Source of the DNA: Ignavibacteria bacterium | GTDB taxonomy: Bacteria > Bacteroidota > Ignavibacteria > Ignavibacteriales > Ignavibacteriaceae | Length of the DNA: 64,000 nt | Reading direction: 5' to 3' | NCBI GenBank assembly: GCA_030684555.1 | Contig: JAUXVN010000115.1 | Location: 57,800-121,799 of the forward strand | Shown here: one piece after another, positions 55,839 to 64,000 of the stretch | Layout of the letters: each line of letters opens with the position of its first letter | How positions within the stretch are numbered: position 1 is the first letter of the stretch | Made by a program: the position numbers and the translations under genes | The notes under the pieces: model-generated | What the model saw: the letters and a program-made list of their open reading frames with translations, nothing else | What the model was told of the DNA's origin: nothing | The model's database searches: none

Positions 55839-57341
55839 TTAGAAACCGAGCATTAGAATGGAATTTTTAGCTAATTCAACAATTGGTGAGAAGTATAATC
55901 CGAAAAATATTACGGGTATAACTAAACTCAATACAATTAAAATTTGTTGTAATGAAAGTTCTTCTTTTGGAGAATTTTCTTTCGGTTTAGCTAGGAACAT
56001 ATGTTTCAATATGCGAATGTAATAATAAAGTGAAACAACACTATTCAACAATGCAATTACAGCAAGCACAATCATTTTTGCATCAACAAGAGCCATGAAC
56101 AAATAGAGTTTACCAATAAACCCGGCAGTTGGAGGAAGTCCTGTTAAAGAGATTAAAAAGATGGTGAACGAGACACCAAGAAACGGCATTGAAAATCCAA
56201 GTCCATCATAATTATCAAGTTCTTCACTTCCGGTTTTATTTTTAATAAGAATAACGATAAGGAAAGCACCAATATTCATCATTAAATAAATCGCAAAGTA
56301 AACCAATATTGCTATTAAACCTGTATCTGAAAGAACTGCTAATCCGGTTAGCAAATATCCTGCATGAGCAATACTTGAGTAAGCTAACATTCTTTTAACA
56401 TTTTTTTGCCAGAGAGCGGCAAAATTACCAAGAGTCATTGTAGCCACTGAAATAACAATCAGAAAATCCTGCCAATTAAAAACAGGATTACTTGACCAAA
56501 AACCAAGAGTGTCTTTATCAAAAACAAATGAAACTTTTATAAATCTTATTAATAATGCAAAACCTGCCGCTTTACTCGCAACAGACAGATAAGCAGTAAC
56601 CGGTGTTGGTGCTCCTTCATATACATCCGGCGTCCAAAAATGAAATGGTACCGCAGAAATTTTATATCCGATGCCTGCAAAAATCAATAATAATGCAAAC
56701 ATCAATACGAAAGAATTTGCTTGAGAGACTACAATTAATGCATTTAATTCATAAAGATTTGTTGAGGCAGTTAATCCATAAACCAATGAAATTCCAAACA
56801 GCATCAACCCGGATGAGAGAGCACCATAAATCAAATATTTTAGTGATGCTTCGCTGCTTCTTTCAGAAGTCTTTGCAAAACCCGCCATTACATAAGAACT
56901 GAGTGAAACTAATTCAACTGAAAGGTATAAAAGAATCAAATCTGAACCTGAAATCATAAAGAACATGCCCAAAACCATACCCATCATCAAAGTGTAGTAT
57001 TCACCCCGACGATCGTGAGTTTCATCCATTTCTTTAGAGTTTACAGTCAACAATACAAAATAGAGTGAGGTAATTACAACAATTGTTTTGAAGAAGGCAG
57101 CAAATGAATCAACCGTTACCATTGCTCGAGAGTCATTAGTAACAAAGGCTAATCCCTTAATATCAAACTGTTCAATTACAAAATAACCTGTAATTAATAA
57201 ACCGAGAAAAGCGAAAAAGGGGAGCAAATGATTTTTCTTACTAAAGAAAAGATCAAGTAGTACTATAAGAACCAAAAATATAGTTACCGCAATTTCCGGT
57301 TTAATTAAGTATAAACTATTTAAGAAATATTCTATTGACAT
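55839..57341 (-). CDS. nuoN: NADH-quinone oxidoreductase subunit N
   Basis: Antiporter-like membrane subunit of complex I, 500 residues with about 14 transmembrane segments. Key features are SVELVSLSSYVMAGFAKTSE with the conserved Glu near residue 143, SEASLKYLIYGALSSG, and the Lys in KISAVPFHFWTPDVYEGAPT. The last gene of the nuo operon; a gap of 43 bases divides it from nuoM. A short space then precedes the Rrf2 operon, which is transcribed in the same direction. Confidence 0.95.
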   Translation of the reverse strand: MSIEYFLNSLYLIKPEIAVTIFLVLIVLLDLFFSKKNHLLPFFAFLGLLITGYFVIEQFDIKGLAFVTNDSRAMVTVDSFAAFFKTIVVITSLYFVLLTVNSKEMDETHDRRGEYYTLMMGMVLGMFFMISGSDLILLYLSVELVSLSSYVMAGFAKTSERSSEASLKYLIYGALSSGLMLFGISLVYGLTASTNLYELNALIVVSQANSFVLMFALLLIFAGIGYKISAVPFHFWTPDVYEGAPTPVTAYLSVASKAAGFALLIRFIKVSFVFDKDTLGFWSSNPVFNWQDFLIVISVATMTLGNFAALWQKNVKRMLAYSSIAHAGYLLTGLAVLSDTGLIAILVYFAIYLMMNIGAFLIVILIKNKTGSEELDNYDGLGFSMPFLGVSFTIFLISLTGLPPTAGFIGKLYLFMALVDAKMIVLAVIALLNSVVSLYYYIRILKHMFLAKPKENSPKEELSLQQILIVLSLVIPVIFFGLYFSPIVELAKNSILMLGF

Positions 57342-57384
57342 TATTATAAACTCGTCAAAATTTCAGATTAAAGAATGACTAAAA

Positions 57385-58980
57385 CTATAAACCGGAAAAT
57401 GAAACCGGTGACTTAAGCAAAAACTCTACCATTGTATTTACTGATGAATTCATTAAATCAAGCATTAATGAAGGATAAATTCCCAATACAATTATTATAA
57501 TTGTTAATGGAACAAGCATTGCATATTCCCTGAAGGTTAAATCATTAAGTGTGTTCCACTTTGGATTTAATTCACCAAGAAAAATTCTTTGAAGCGTCCA
57601 CAACATATAACCGGCGCCAAGTAGAATTCCTAATGTCGAAATTACAGTGATTAAACGAATTGACTCAACATGGAATGCGCCAAGGAAAACAAAAGTTTCT
57701 GAAATGAATCCGCTTAATCCGGGTAAACCAATTGCAGCGAAAAATGCAATAGTAACAAATCCAGTGTAAATAGGCATTTGATTCGCTAATCCGCCAAAAT
57801 CATTTATACCTCTTGTATGTGCTCTATCATAAATAATTCCAACTATGATAAAGAGCATTGCCGTTATAGTACCGTGATTAAACATTTGAAATACTGCACC
57901 GGAAATCCCGGCGGTATTTAATGATGCCATTCCTAACATTACAAATCCCATGTGGGATACGGATGAGTATGCAATTAACTTTTTAAAATCTTTTTGTGCA
58001 AGTGCACATAAAGCTCCATAAATTATATTTATCATTCCAAACATTGCAATCCACCAGGCAAGCTGATGAGTAATTTCCGGGAACATGGGATAATTAATTC
58101 TTAGAATTCCGTAAGTTCCCATCTTCAACAATACACCTGCAAGGATTACGCTTATGGCAGTAGGAGCTTCTACGTGTGCATCCGGTAACCAGGTATGGAA
58201 AGGGAACATCGGAATTTTAATTGCAAATCCAACAAACAAAGCAAGGAAAGCTAATAGTCTAAAATTATTAGGATTTAACGGTGAAAGTATTCCGTCATGA
58301 GTGTAATTTTCACTATTCATTAATGCTAACATATTGAATGTGAAAACCTTACTTCCGTCTGCAAGGGTTTCTGTAGCACTTAGGTATAATCCAATCATAG
58401 CTAATAAAATAAAGACGCTTCCTAATAAAGTATAGATAAAGAACTTAATTGCTGCGTATTCTTTCCTTGGACCTCCCCAAATACCAATAAGAAAATACAT
58501 TGGAAGAAGCATTACTTCCCAGAAAATGTAGAATAAGAAGAAATCGAGAGAAACAAAAACTCCCATCATTCCGGTGTCTAATAGAAGGAATAAAGCAAAA
58601 TATCCTTTAAGAGAAGTTTTAATATTCCATGATGCAAGAGTTGCTACAAATGTTATTATGGCGGTCAAAAGTATCAATGGGGCACTGATTCCGTCTATAC
58701 CCAAGAAATAATCAATTTTAATTGTTCCAAGCCAGGAGACTGAGGGAATTTCAATCCATCGAAACTTTTCAACAAATTGAAATGTAGCTTGATTATATAT
58801 ACCCCCCAATGAGTAATCATAAAAACGCCAAATTACTATTCCAAGTATTACCTGAATTCCGGTAACAGCAAGAGTTAGTGCTTTGATAACTTTATCATTA
58901 TTCTTTGGTAGGAAAAGAATAATGATCATACCAATGATGGGTAAAAAAGTAATTAATGATAATAACGGAACTTGTTGCAT
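57385..58980 (-). CDS. nuoM: NADH-quinone oxidoreductase subunit M
   Basis: Proton-pumping antiporter-like subunit, 531 residues. Conserved segments are FFLFYIFWEVMLLPMYFLIG (Glu in TM5), FLALFVGFAIKIPMFPFHTW, then LPDAHVEAPTAISVILAGV, and IAYSSVSHMGFVMLGMA. All are standard for NuoM. Confidence 0.96.
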   Translation of the reverse strand: MQQVPLLSLITFLPIIGMIIILFLPKNNDKVIKALTLAVTGIQVILGIVIWRFYDYSLGGIYNQATFQFVEKFRWIEIPSVSWLGTIKIDYFLGIDGISAPLILLTAIITFVATLASWNIKTSLKGYFALFLLLDTGMMGVFVSLDFFLFYIFWEVMLLPMYFLIGIWGGPRKEYAAIKFFIYTLLGSVFILLAMIGLYLSATETLADGSKVFTFNMLALMNSENYTHDGILSPLNPNNFRLLAFLALFVGFAIKIPMFPFHTWLPDAHVEAPTAISVILAGVLLKMGTYGILRINYPMFPEITHQLAWWIAMFGMINIIYGALCALAQKDFKKLIAYSSVSHMGFVMLGMASLNTAGISGAVFQMFNHGTITAMLFIIVGIIYDRAHTRGINDFGGLANQMPIYTGFVTIAFFAAIGLPGLSGFISETFVFLGAFHVESIRLITVISTLGILLGAGYMLWTLQRIFLGELNPKWNTLNDLTFREYAMLVPLTIIIIVLGIYPSLMLDLMNSSVNTMVEFLLKSPVSFSGL

Positions 58981-59011
58981 TTCTTTGATATCCCTTAATA
59001 AATAAAATTTA

Positions 59012-61105
59012 TTATAATTGTAAATTGGTGAAGAGGAAGACCAGTATCACCAAAGAAAATATTACTAAAACTATATATGCTTGAACTTTTCCTAATTGAA
59101 GCTTTCTTAGAATTAAACCTAACATGCCGCTCATATAAGCAAAAAGATTGACTAATCCATCGACAACTATAGTGTCAAAACCGCCAATAAACCTGGAGAA
59201 AAATCTGGTAACAGTTGCTGTACCGTTTACAATTCCATCGACAATTTTTTGATCGAACCATGCGAGTAAATTGCTAAGTCCCATTGTAAATGCCAGGAAT
59301 GTAGCCTCGTACAATTCATCGATGTACCATTTGTTATATGAAAAATTGTAGAGAGGTTTAATGTTAGCCACCAACTTATCTGCATTAAGTTTCTTCCATT
59401 GATAGAATAAAAATGCAGTTAAGATTCCTAATCCTGCAAGGAATAAAGATAGAAAAATAGCAGGCATGTGCGCATGATGTAATGCTTCAGAGTATGATAT
59501 AGAATGGACAACTTTTTCTTGATGCGTAATCGTTTCAGCATCGCTTACCATAAAAGAATATCTGGCAGATTGTGGTACAACTGTTTCAGGAGTTTTAACC
59601 CATTTAGATAAGAACCAGCCTCCTTCAGCATCAACCGGATTTGCGGTATAGAAAACAAACACTGATAATGAAGCCAAAATTATTAATGGTATTGTCATTA
59701 AAAGAGGAGATTCATGTGCATGTTCAAATTTATGAGGGTCTCGTGGTTCGCCGTGGAAAGTTAGAATAACCAATCTGAACATATAAAATGCTGTCATCAT
59801 CGCTACTAAAAATCCAACAATAGCAAAAATCCACTGTCCTGTTAGCAAGCCGAATGCATATGTTCCTGCTAAAATTCCATCCTTACTTAAAAATCCTGAT
59901 GTTAAAGGAACACCAGCAATTGCAATTGAGAAGAGAACAAAAGTCACATAAGTAATTGGCATCTTTTTTCTCAAAGCACCCATTTTTTGAATGTCTTGTT
60001 CATGATGCATTGAGTGAATAACTGACCCTGAGCCAAGGAACAATCCGGCTTTGAAAAACGCATGTGTAATTAAATGAAAGAATCCGTAAACAAATGAACC
60101 AACACCAAGCGCAAGAATCATATAACCAAGCTGGCTAATAGTTGAATATGCTAAAACTTTTTTAATATCGTTTTGAGTTAAAGCAATTGTTGCCGGAATT
60201 AAAGCGGATAAAGCTCCAACAACTGCAATTATAAGTAAAGCATCACCTGTCAACATTACAAATATTCTTGCAACAAGATAAACACCTGCTGCAACCATTG
60301 TAGCAGCGTGAATTAATGCACTTACCGGAGTCGGACCTTCCATTGCATCAGGTAACCATACATGCAATGGGAACTGAGCCGATTTACCTATTGCACCGCA
60401 GAATAATAACAATCCGGTTATTGTAAGCCAAAAATCACTGTTAAAAGGTAAAATACCATTTGAAATATTTTCAAAAATTGTATCGAATGTGAAAGTATGA
60501 TAAGTTATGAACAACATCATAATTCCGGCAAACATTCCTACATCACCTATTCTATTAACAATGAAAGCTTTTTTACCGGCATCTGAAGCAGATTTTTTCT
60601 CATACCAAAATCCGATTAGAAGATACGATGAAAGCCCCACTAATTCCCAAAAGATGTACATCATCAAGATATTATGAGTGAGAACAATTCCCATCATGGA
60701 AAAAGTGAATATACCGAGGTAAGCAAAATATCGGTTGTATCTTTTATCCCCCTTCATATAGGCGATTGAATAGTAATGAACAAGAGTACTAATTAAACTG
60801 ACAACAAACATCATAATCACGGTAATATTATCAATCATAATACCAAGAGTTAAATTAAACTCACCTAAAACGGGGAGGTTGCCAAGTGAAATCCACGCAA
60901 ATTCTGAAACTATTTTTGTATCGGTAAGATAACCGAGTTTTACAACCATTACTGCAATTGAAGCTAATAGAACTAACGTAATAACTGCAACTTCAAAAAG
61001 ATACATTGACTTAAATTTCTTGCCCCAGAAAATTGTCACCAGAAATCCGACTAATGGAGCAAAAAGTGTAAAAAGTGAAAAAACAATAATTTGATATTCG
61101 CTCAT
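59012..61105 (-). CDS. nuoL: NADH-quinone oxidoreductase subunit L
   Basis: Largest proton-pumping subunit, 697 residues, with the C-terminal amphipathic helix that runs along the membrane arm. Conserved parts are MYIFWELVGLSSYLLIGFWY (Glu), GKSAQFPLHVWLPDAMEGPT, then PVSALIHAATMVAAGVYLVA, and VLAYSTISQLGYMILALGVG. The C-terminal half contains a less conserved loop (residues about 490-560). Confidence 0.96.
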   Translation of the reverse strand: MSEYQIIVFSLFTLFAPLVGFLVTIFWGKKFKSMYLFEVAVITLVLLASIAVMVVKLGYLTDTKIVSEFAWISLGNLPVLGEFNLTLGIMIDNITVIMMFVVSLISTLVHYYSIAYMKGDKRYNRYFAYLGIFTFSMMGIVLTHNILMMYIFWELVGLSSYLLIGFWYEKKSASDAGKKAFIVNRIGDVGMFAGIMMLFITYHTFTFDTIFENISNGILPFNSDFWLTITGLLLFCGAIGKSAQFPLHVWLPDAMEGPTPVSALIHAATMVAAGVYLVARIFVMLTGDALLIIAVVGALSALIPATIALTQNDIKKVLAYSTISQLGYMILALGVGSFVYGFFHLITHAFFKAGLFLGSGSVIHSMHHEQDIQKMGALRKKMPITYVTFVLFSIAIAGVPLTSGFLSKDGILAGTYAFGLLTGQWIFAIVGFLVAMMTAFYMFRLVILTFHGEPRDPHKFEHAHESPLLMTIPLIILASLSVFVFYTANPVDAEGGWFLSKWVKTPETVVPQSARYSFMVSDAETITHQEKVVHSISYSEALHHAHMPAIFLSLFLAGLGILTAFLFYQWKKLNADKLVANIKPLYNFSYNKWYIDELYEATFLAFTMGLSNLLAWFDQKIVDGIVNGTATVTRFFSRFIGGFDTIVVDGLVNLFAYMSGMLGLILRKLQLGKVQAYIVLVIFSLVILVFLFTNLQL

Positions 61106-61112
61106 AATACTA

Positions 61113-61424
61113 TTATTCTTTTAAATTATTTACTTCGTCAACATTTACTGTAGCGAAGTTTTTGTAAATATTTAATACAATTGCTAATGCGATTGCAGCT
61201 TCTGCAGCAGCCAAAATGATGACAAACAATGCAATCATTTGTCCGTGATAACCAAAATTGCCATACTTGGCGAATGCTATGAAATTAATATTGGCTGAAT
61301 TAAGAATGAGTTCTATTCCCATTAAAACCATAACTGCATTTTTACGAGTCATCATTCCGAATATTCCAAAACAGAAGAGTAGACCGCTTACAATTAAAAA
61401 ATGATTTAAACCGATTGTCATCAT
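61113..61424 (-). CDS. nuoK: NADH-quinone oxidoreductase subunit K
   Basis: Small three-helix membrane subunit, 103 residues. Conserved Glu residues are in VLMGIELILNSANINFIAF and AAAEAAIALAIVLNIYKNF, which form part of the proton path. It lies 7 bases upstream of nuoL. Confidence 0.96.
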   Translation of the reverse strand: MMTIGLNHFLIVSGLLFCFGIFGMMTRKNAVMVLMGIELILNSANINFIAFAKYGNFGYHGQMIALFVIILAAAEAAIALAIVLNIYKNFATVNVDEVNNLKE

Positions 61425-61435
61425 AATCTATTAAC

Positions 61436-61927
61436 CTACTGTTTGCGGGCGATACTTGCCGCCCCGATTAATGCTATTAATAAAAGTACACCTAACAATT
61501 CAAATATTAAAATATATTCATTCATTAATAATTTGCCGAGACTCTGAATTGTTGTGGCCGGAAATTCTGTAGTAACTGACTTCCAATTTGTATTCATAAA
61601 GAATGCTAAAACTATTCCGGCGAATAATCCTATTGTAATTGAAGCGGGTATTATATTAGTTACTTCTGTATGAATTGGCATTCCATTAACTTTATTAGTT
61701 AACATAACACCAAAAAGTATTAGGATTAAAATTCCGCCGACATACACAATTAACTGGACGATTGCTAAAAAATCCGCACCAAGCAGAACATATAAACCAG
61801 CTACACCAAAGAATGTTAACATTAAATTGTAAGCAGAGTAGATAATATTTTTAGTTGATACAACTGCTAACGCACTTAAAACGGTTATTGTAGCAAACAG
61901 GTAAAAAATTAAATCATAAATATTCAT
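61436..61927 (-). CDS. nuoJ: NADH-quinone oxidoreductase subunit J
   Basis: Five-helix membrane subunit, 163 residues. The conserved FLAIVQLIVYVGGILILILF segment with TM3 Tyr and Gly residues is present; LMLTFFGVAGLYVLLGADF is typical. The C-terminus ends in a short positive tail (ASIARKQ). Confidence 0.95.
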   Translation of the reverse strand: MNIYDLIFYLFATITVLSALAVVSTKNIIYSAYNLMLTFFGVAGLYVLLGADFLAIVQLIVYVGGILILILFGVMLTNKVNGMPIHTEVTNIIPASITIGLFAGIVLAFFMNTNWKSVTTEFPATTIQSLGKLLMNEYILIFELLGVLLLIALIGAASIARKQ

Positions 61928-61945
61928 TGTAATCTGTAAATTAAA

Positions 61946-62500
61946 TTATTCTTCAGTTTTAGGAGCCGGTTTTGGAGCAGCTGCCGCCGCAGCTTTTTGG
62001 GCTGCTTTCTCCGCTTCCAATTTGGCGTAGTTTTCTTTTTTCTCTTCAATTTCTGAAGGAGTAAGCGTAACAAAACTATAGTTTAAATTGTCTCTATTGT
62101 ATTCAGCAAATTCATAAGTTTCAGTCATATAAATACATTCGGTAGGGCAAGGGAAAACGCACAATTGACAATAGCAGCATTTAGCAAAGTCGATGTCGAA
62201 TTTAGTTACCCACAATGCTTTTTTCTTGCCGTTAGATGTTTTTCCGATATCATCAGTAGGCAATCCTTTTACCGTTTCAATTGTAATACAACTTACGGGA
62301 CAAGCTCTCGAACATTGATCGCAACCGATACAATCATCCATATTCACATACAGACGATTACGGGCACGTTCAGGGAGCTTAGGCTTTTCGTCCGGATATT
62401 GAATTGTAACTGCCGGTTCAAAAAGATGTTTGAAAGTTATTTTCATTCCAACAAGAACGGTAAATAACCCTGACCAAATATTTGAAAAGTATTCTCTCAT
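61946..62500 (-). CDS. nuoI: NADH-quinone oxidoreductase subunit I
   Basis: Peripheral-arm ferredoxin-like subunit that carries the two [4Fe-4S] clusters N6a and N6b. Both Cys sets are present: CIGCDQCSRACPVSC and CCYCQLCVFPCPTEC. An 18-residue Ala/Lys/Pro tail (KAAAAAAPKP) extends the C-terminus beyond what most NuoI have. At 184 residues it is slightly long. It is one base from nuoH. Confidence 0.95.
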   Translation of the reverse strand: MREYFSNIWSGLFTVLVGMKITFKHLFEPAVTIQYPDEKPKLPERARNRLYVNMDDCIGCDQCSRACPVSCITIETVKGLPTDDIGKTSNGKKKALWVTKFDIDFAKCCYCQLCVFPCPTECIYMTETYEFAEYNRDNLNYSFVTLTPSEIEEKKENYAKLEAEKAAQKAAAAAAPKPAPKTEE

Positions 62501-62501
62501 A

Positions 62502-63575
62502 TTATAAAATCACAATTATTCCAATAATCAATAAATTAACGAATGCAATTGGTATTAAGTACTTCCAGCATAACGCCATGAGTTGATCTACTCTTAGGCG
62601 TGGCAAAGTCCATCTCAACCACATTTGAACAAATACAAAGAATATTCCTTTTGCTGCAAACCAGAAGAATTGTTCAATTGGAACAAGCCATTCCCAACCA
62701 ATTGTATTTCCGAGATATCCGAAAGGGGATTGATATCCACCTAAAAATATTGCAGATACTATTGCAGAAACAGCAAACATATTCGCGTATTCAGCTAAGA
62801 AAAACATTGCGAACTTCATTCCTGAATATTCTGTATGGAATCCTGCAACTAATTCAGATTCGGCTTCAGGTATATCAAAAGGAGTTCTGTTAACTTCTGC
62901 CAATGAACTTATATAGATAATGATGAAACCAATAAACATAAAAGGTATCAATAAGATTTTTTGCAAAGTAGGAGCAGTTCCTCCAAAGATTACCCAATTG
63001 TAAAATGAACTGGTTTGCATTTCACTTAATTCATATAAGCTTAATGAGCCTGTAAGCATTACTACTGAAAGAATAACGAGCACTGTCGGGATTTCATAAC
63101 TTACAACTTGCGCAGCCGATCTGACAGCACCAAGGAGTGAATATTTGTTATTACTTGCCCAACCTCCCATTAAAATTCCTGCAACAACAAATCCGGATGC
63201 AGCTACAATAAATAAAAGACCTAAGTCAATCCCGGATCCTATAAAAGCAGATGAAAAGGGGATAGCGGCAAAAGCAAGATAACTTCCTGCAAAAACTAAA
63301 ACTGGAGCAATATTAAAGAGAGGTTTATTAGCATTTGTTGCAACTATATCTTCTTTTTGAATGAGCTTTAAGATATCTGCAACGGTTTGAAGCCAGCCAT
63401 GAGCACCAACTCTGTTTGGTCCAATACGATCTTGCATAAATGCAGAAACTTTTCTTTCAAGCCAAACTGCAAACAAAGCAAAGGGGATTAAAAATATTAA
63501 AGGAATAAAACTTTGAATAAAGGCAGCTAATACGGGACTTCCAAATAACTCACTCAAAAAATCATAAATTATCAT
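62502..63575 (-). CDS. nuoH: NADH-quinone oxidoreductase subunit H
   Basis: Membrane subunit at the junction with the peripheral arm, shaping the quinone site; 357 residues with eight or so helices. Conserved loops are VWLERKVSAFMQDRIGPNRV, then GAHGWLQTVADILKLIQKED, EVNRTPFDIPEAESELVAGF and RWTLPRLRVDQLM. Its ATG overlaps the nuoD stop (ATGA). Confidence 0.97.
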   Translation of the reverse strand: MIIYDFLSELFGSPVLAAFIQSFIPLIFLIPFALFAVWLERKVSAFMQDRIGPNRVGAHGWLQTVADILKLIQKEDIVATNANKPLFNIAPVLVFAGSYLAFAAIPFSSAFIGSGIDLGLLFIVAASGFVVAGILMGGWASNNKYSLLGAVRSAAQVVSYEIPTVLVILSVVMLTGSLSLYELSEMQTSSFYNWVIFGGTAPTLQKILLIPFMFIGFIIIYISSLAEVNRTPFDIPEAESELVAGFHTEYSGMKFAMFFLAEYANMFAVSAIVSAIFLGGYQSPFGYLGNTIGWEWLVPIEQFFWFAAKGIFFVFVQMWLRWTLPRLRVDQLMALCWKYLIPIAFVNLLIIGIIVIL

Positions 63576-64000
63576 CGGTCAACCTCCCCTAATACAATAT
63601 CTATACTTCCTAGAATTGCAATCACGTCAGCAATAAAATGACCTTTGCATAATTCATTCATTAATCCAAGACTTATAAATGATGGCGGGCGCACTTTAAC
63701 TCGATGAGGTTGTAAAGCACCTTTACTAACAATAAAATAGCCAAGTTCACCGCGTGGATTTTCAACTCTTGTATAAATTTGACCTTCGGGAGGTTTAATC
63801 CTTTTTGGGATTGCTGAAGTTACATCACCTTCAGGAATTTGAGCAAGTGCTTGATCAAGAATATTAAGACTTTGTTCCATCTCTAAAACACGGACGAAGT
63901 ATCTATCCCAACAATCTCCAATAGTTCCGAACCAACCTTCACCTACAGGAATATCAAACTCAAATCTATCATAGATTGAATAGGGATCGTCTCTTCTTAA
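63572..64000 (-). CDS. nuoD: NADH-quinone oxidoreductase subunit D, 5' end beyond window
   Basis: The C-terminal 142 residues of the 49-kDa subunit that forms the quinone pocket. The open frame continues past the window end, so an internal ATG at 63880 should not be taken as the start. Family segments are SIYDRFEFDIPVGEGWFGTI, GDCWDRYFVRVLEMEQSLNI and ENPRGELGYFIVSKGALQPH, followed by RVKVRPPSFISL and the C-terminal AILGSIDIVLGEVDR. All end as expected for NuoD. Confidence 0.96.
   Translation of the reverse strand, partial: LRRDDPYSIYDRFEFDIPVGEGWFGTIGDCWDRYFVRVLEMEQSLNILDQALAQIPEGDVTSAIPKRIKPPEGQIYTRVENPRGELGYFIVSKGALQPHRVKVRPPSFISLGLMNELCKGHFIADVIAILGSIDIVLGEVDR

Noticed and set aside
63572..63880. 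A 102-residue protein starting at an internal ATG
   Set aside because: The frame is open to the window end and matches NuoD throughout, so this is the 3' part of nuoD rather than a separate gene.

Overview
The window is an AT-rich bacterial chromosome segment that looks like a free-living member of the Ignavibacteria/Chlorobi side of the Bacteroidota. Evidence: eight proteins end in a type IX secretion (T9SS) type A C-terminal sorting domain with the NYPNPFNP-type core or a close variant. There is also a TonB receptor with a carboxypeptidase-regulatory-like N-terminus next to a PorV/PorQ-family protein, an atpD-atpC pair separated from the other ATP synthase genes, and a quinone-type complex I operon. 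The genus-level assignment is inference. I see no phage, insertion sequence, CRISPR array or rRNA; one tRNA (elongator Met, CAT) is present.

Layout. 1-5030 (minus): a truncated T9SS cargo gene, an M1 aminopeptidase with HEAT-like repeats, and a DASS-family anion/sodium symporter. 5349-8626 (plus): a DJ-1/PfpI protein, a lipoprotein combining a c-type heme motif with a beta-propeller, coaD, and an acyl-ACP thioesterase. Then come a bidirectional terminator and tRNA-Met. 9270-15700: a T9SS beta-helix protein, bacterioferritin, a DinB-like protein, pyrK-pyrD and folC. 15841-23045: rho, a T9SS protein with an M23 peptidase domain, a GWxTD protein, pdxA, a methyltransferase and ftsE, tightly packed. 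23035-26416 (minus): adk, tadA and a sialidase-like T9SS protein. 26576-27188: a PIN toxin-antitoxin pair. 27305-30101: two tandem genes sharing a duplicated N-terminal module; the second is a T9SS protein carrying a metzincin-like domain that has lost its zinc ligands. 30430-35731: a 2-oxo acid dehydrogenase complex (E3, fused E1 alpha-beta, E2 with two lipoyl domains).

36015-50099: a large surface-protein block of two T9SS-type secreted proteins, a lipoprotein, a TonB receptor, a PorV-like protein, an NHL-repeat lipoprotein and a modular extracellular phospholipase-D-like protein. 50258-52082: atpD-atpC. 52115-55771 (minus): a LON-domain protein, a superoxide dismutase with two plausible starts, and an Fe-S assembly operon (rrf2/iscR, iscS, an unknown small protein, iscA-type). 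55839-64000 (minus): nuoN-M-L-K-J-I-H and the 3' part of nuoD.

The most interesting points are: a palindromic Rrf2-type operator directly ahead of the Fe-S operon; an Fe-S operon with an uncharacterised 103-residue protein where IscU would be expected; a superoxide dismutase that may be made in exported and cytosolic forms; the duplicated leader module and patchy codon use around 27300-30100; and a family of short palindromic repeats scattered in intergenic gaps.
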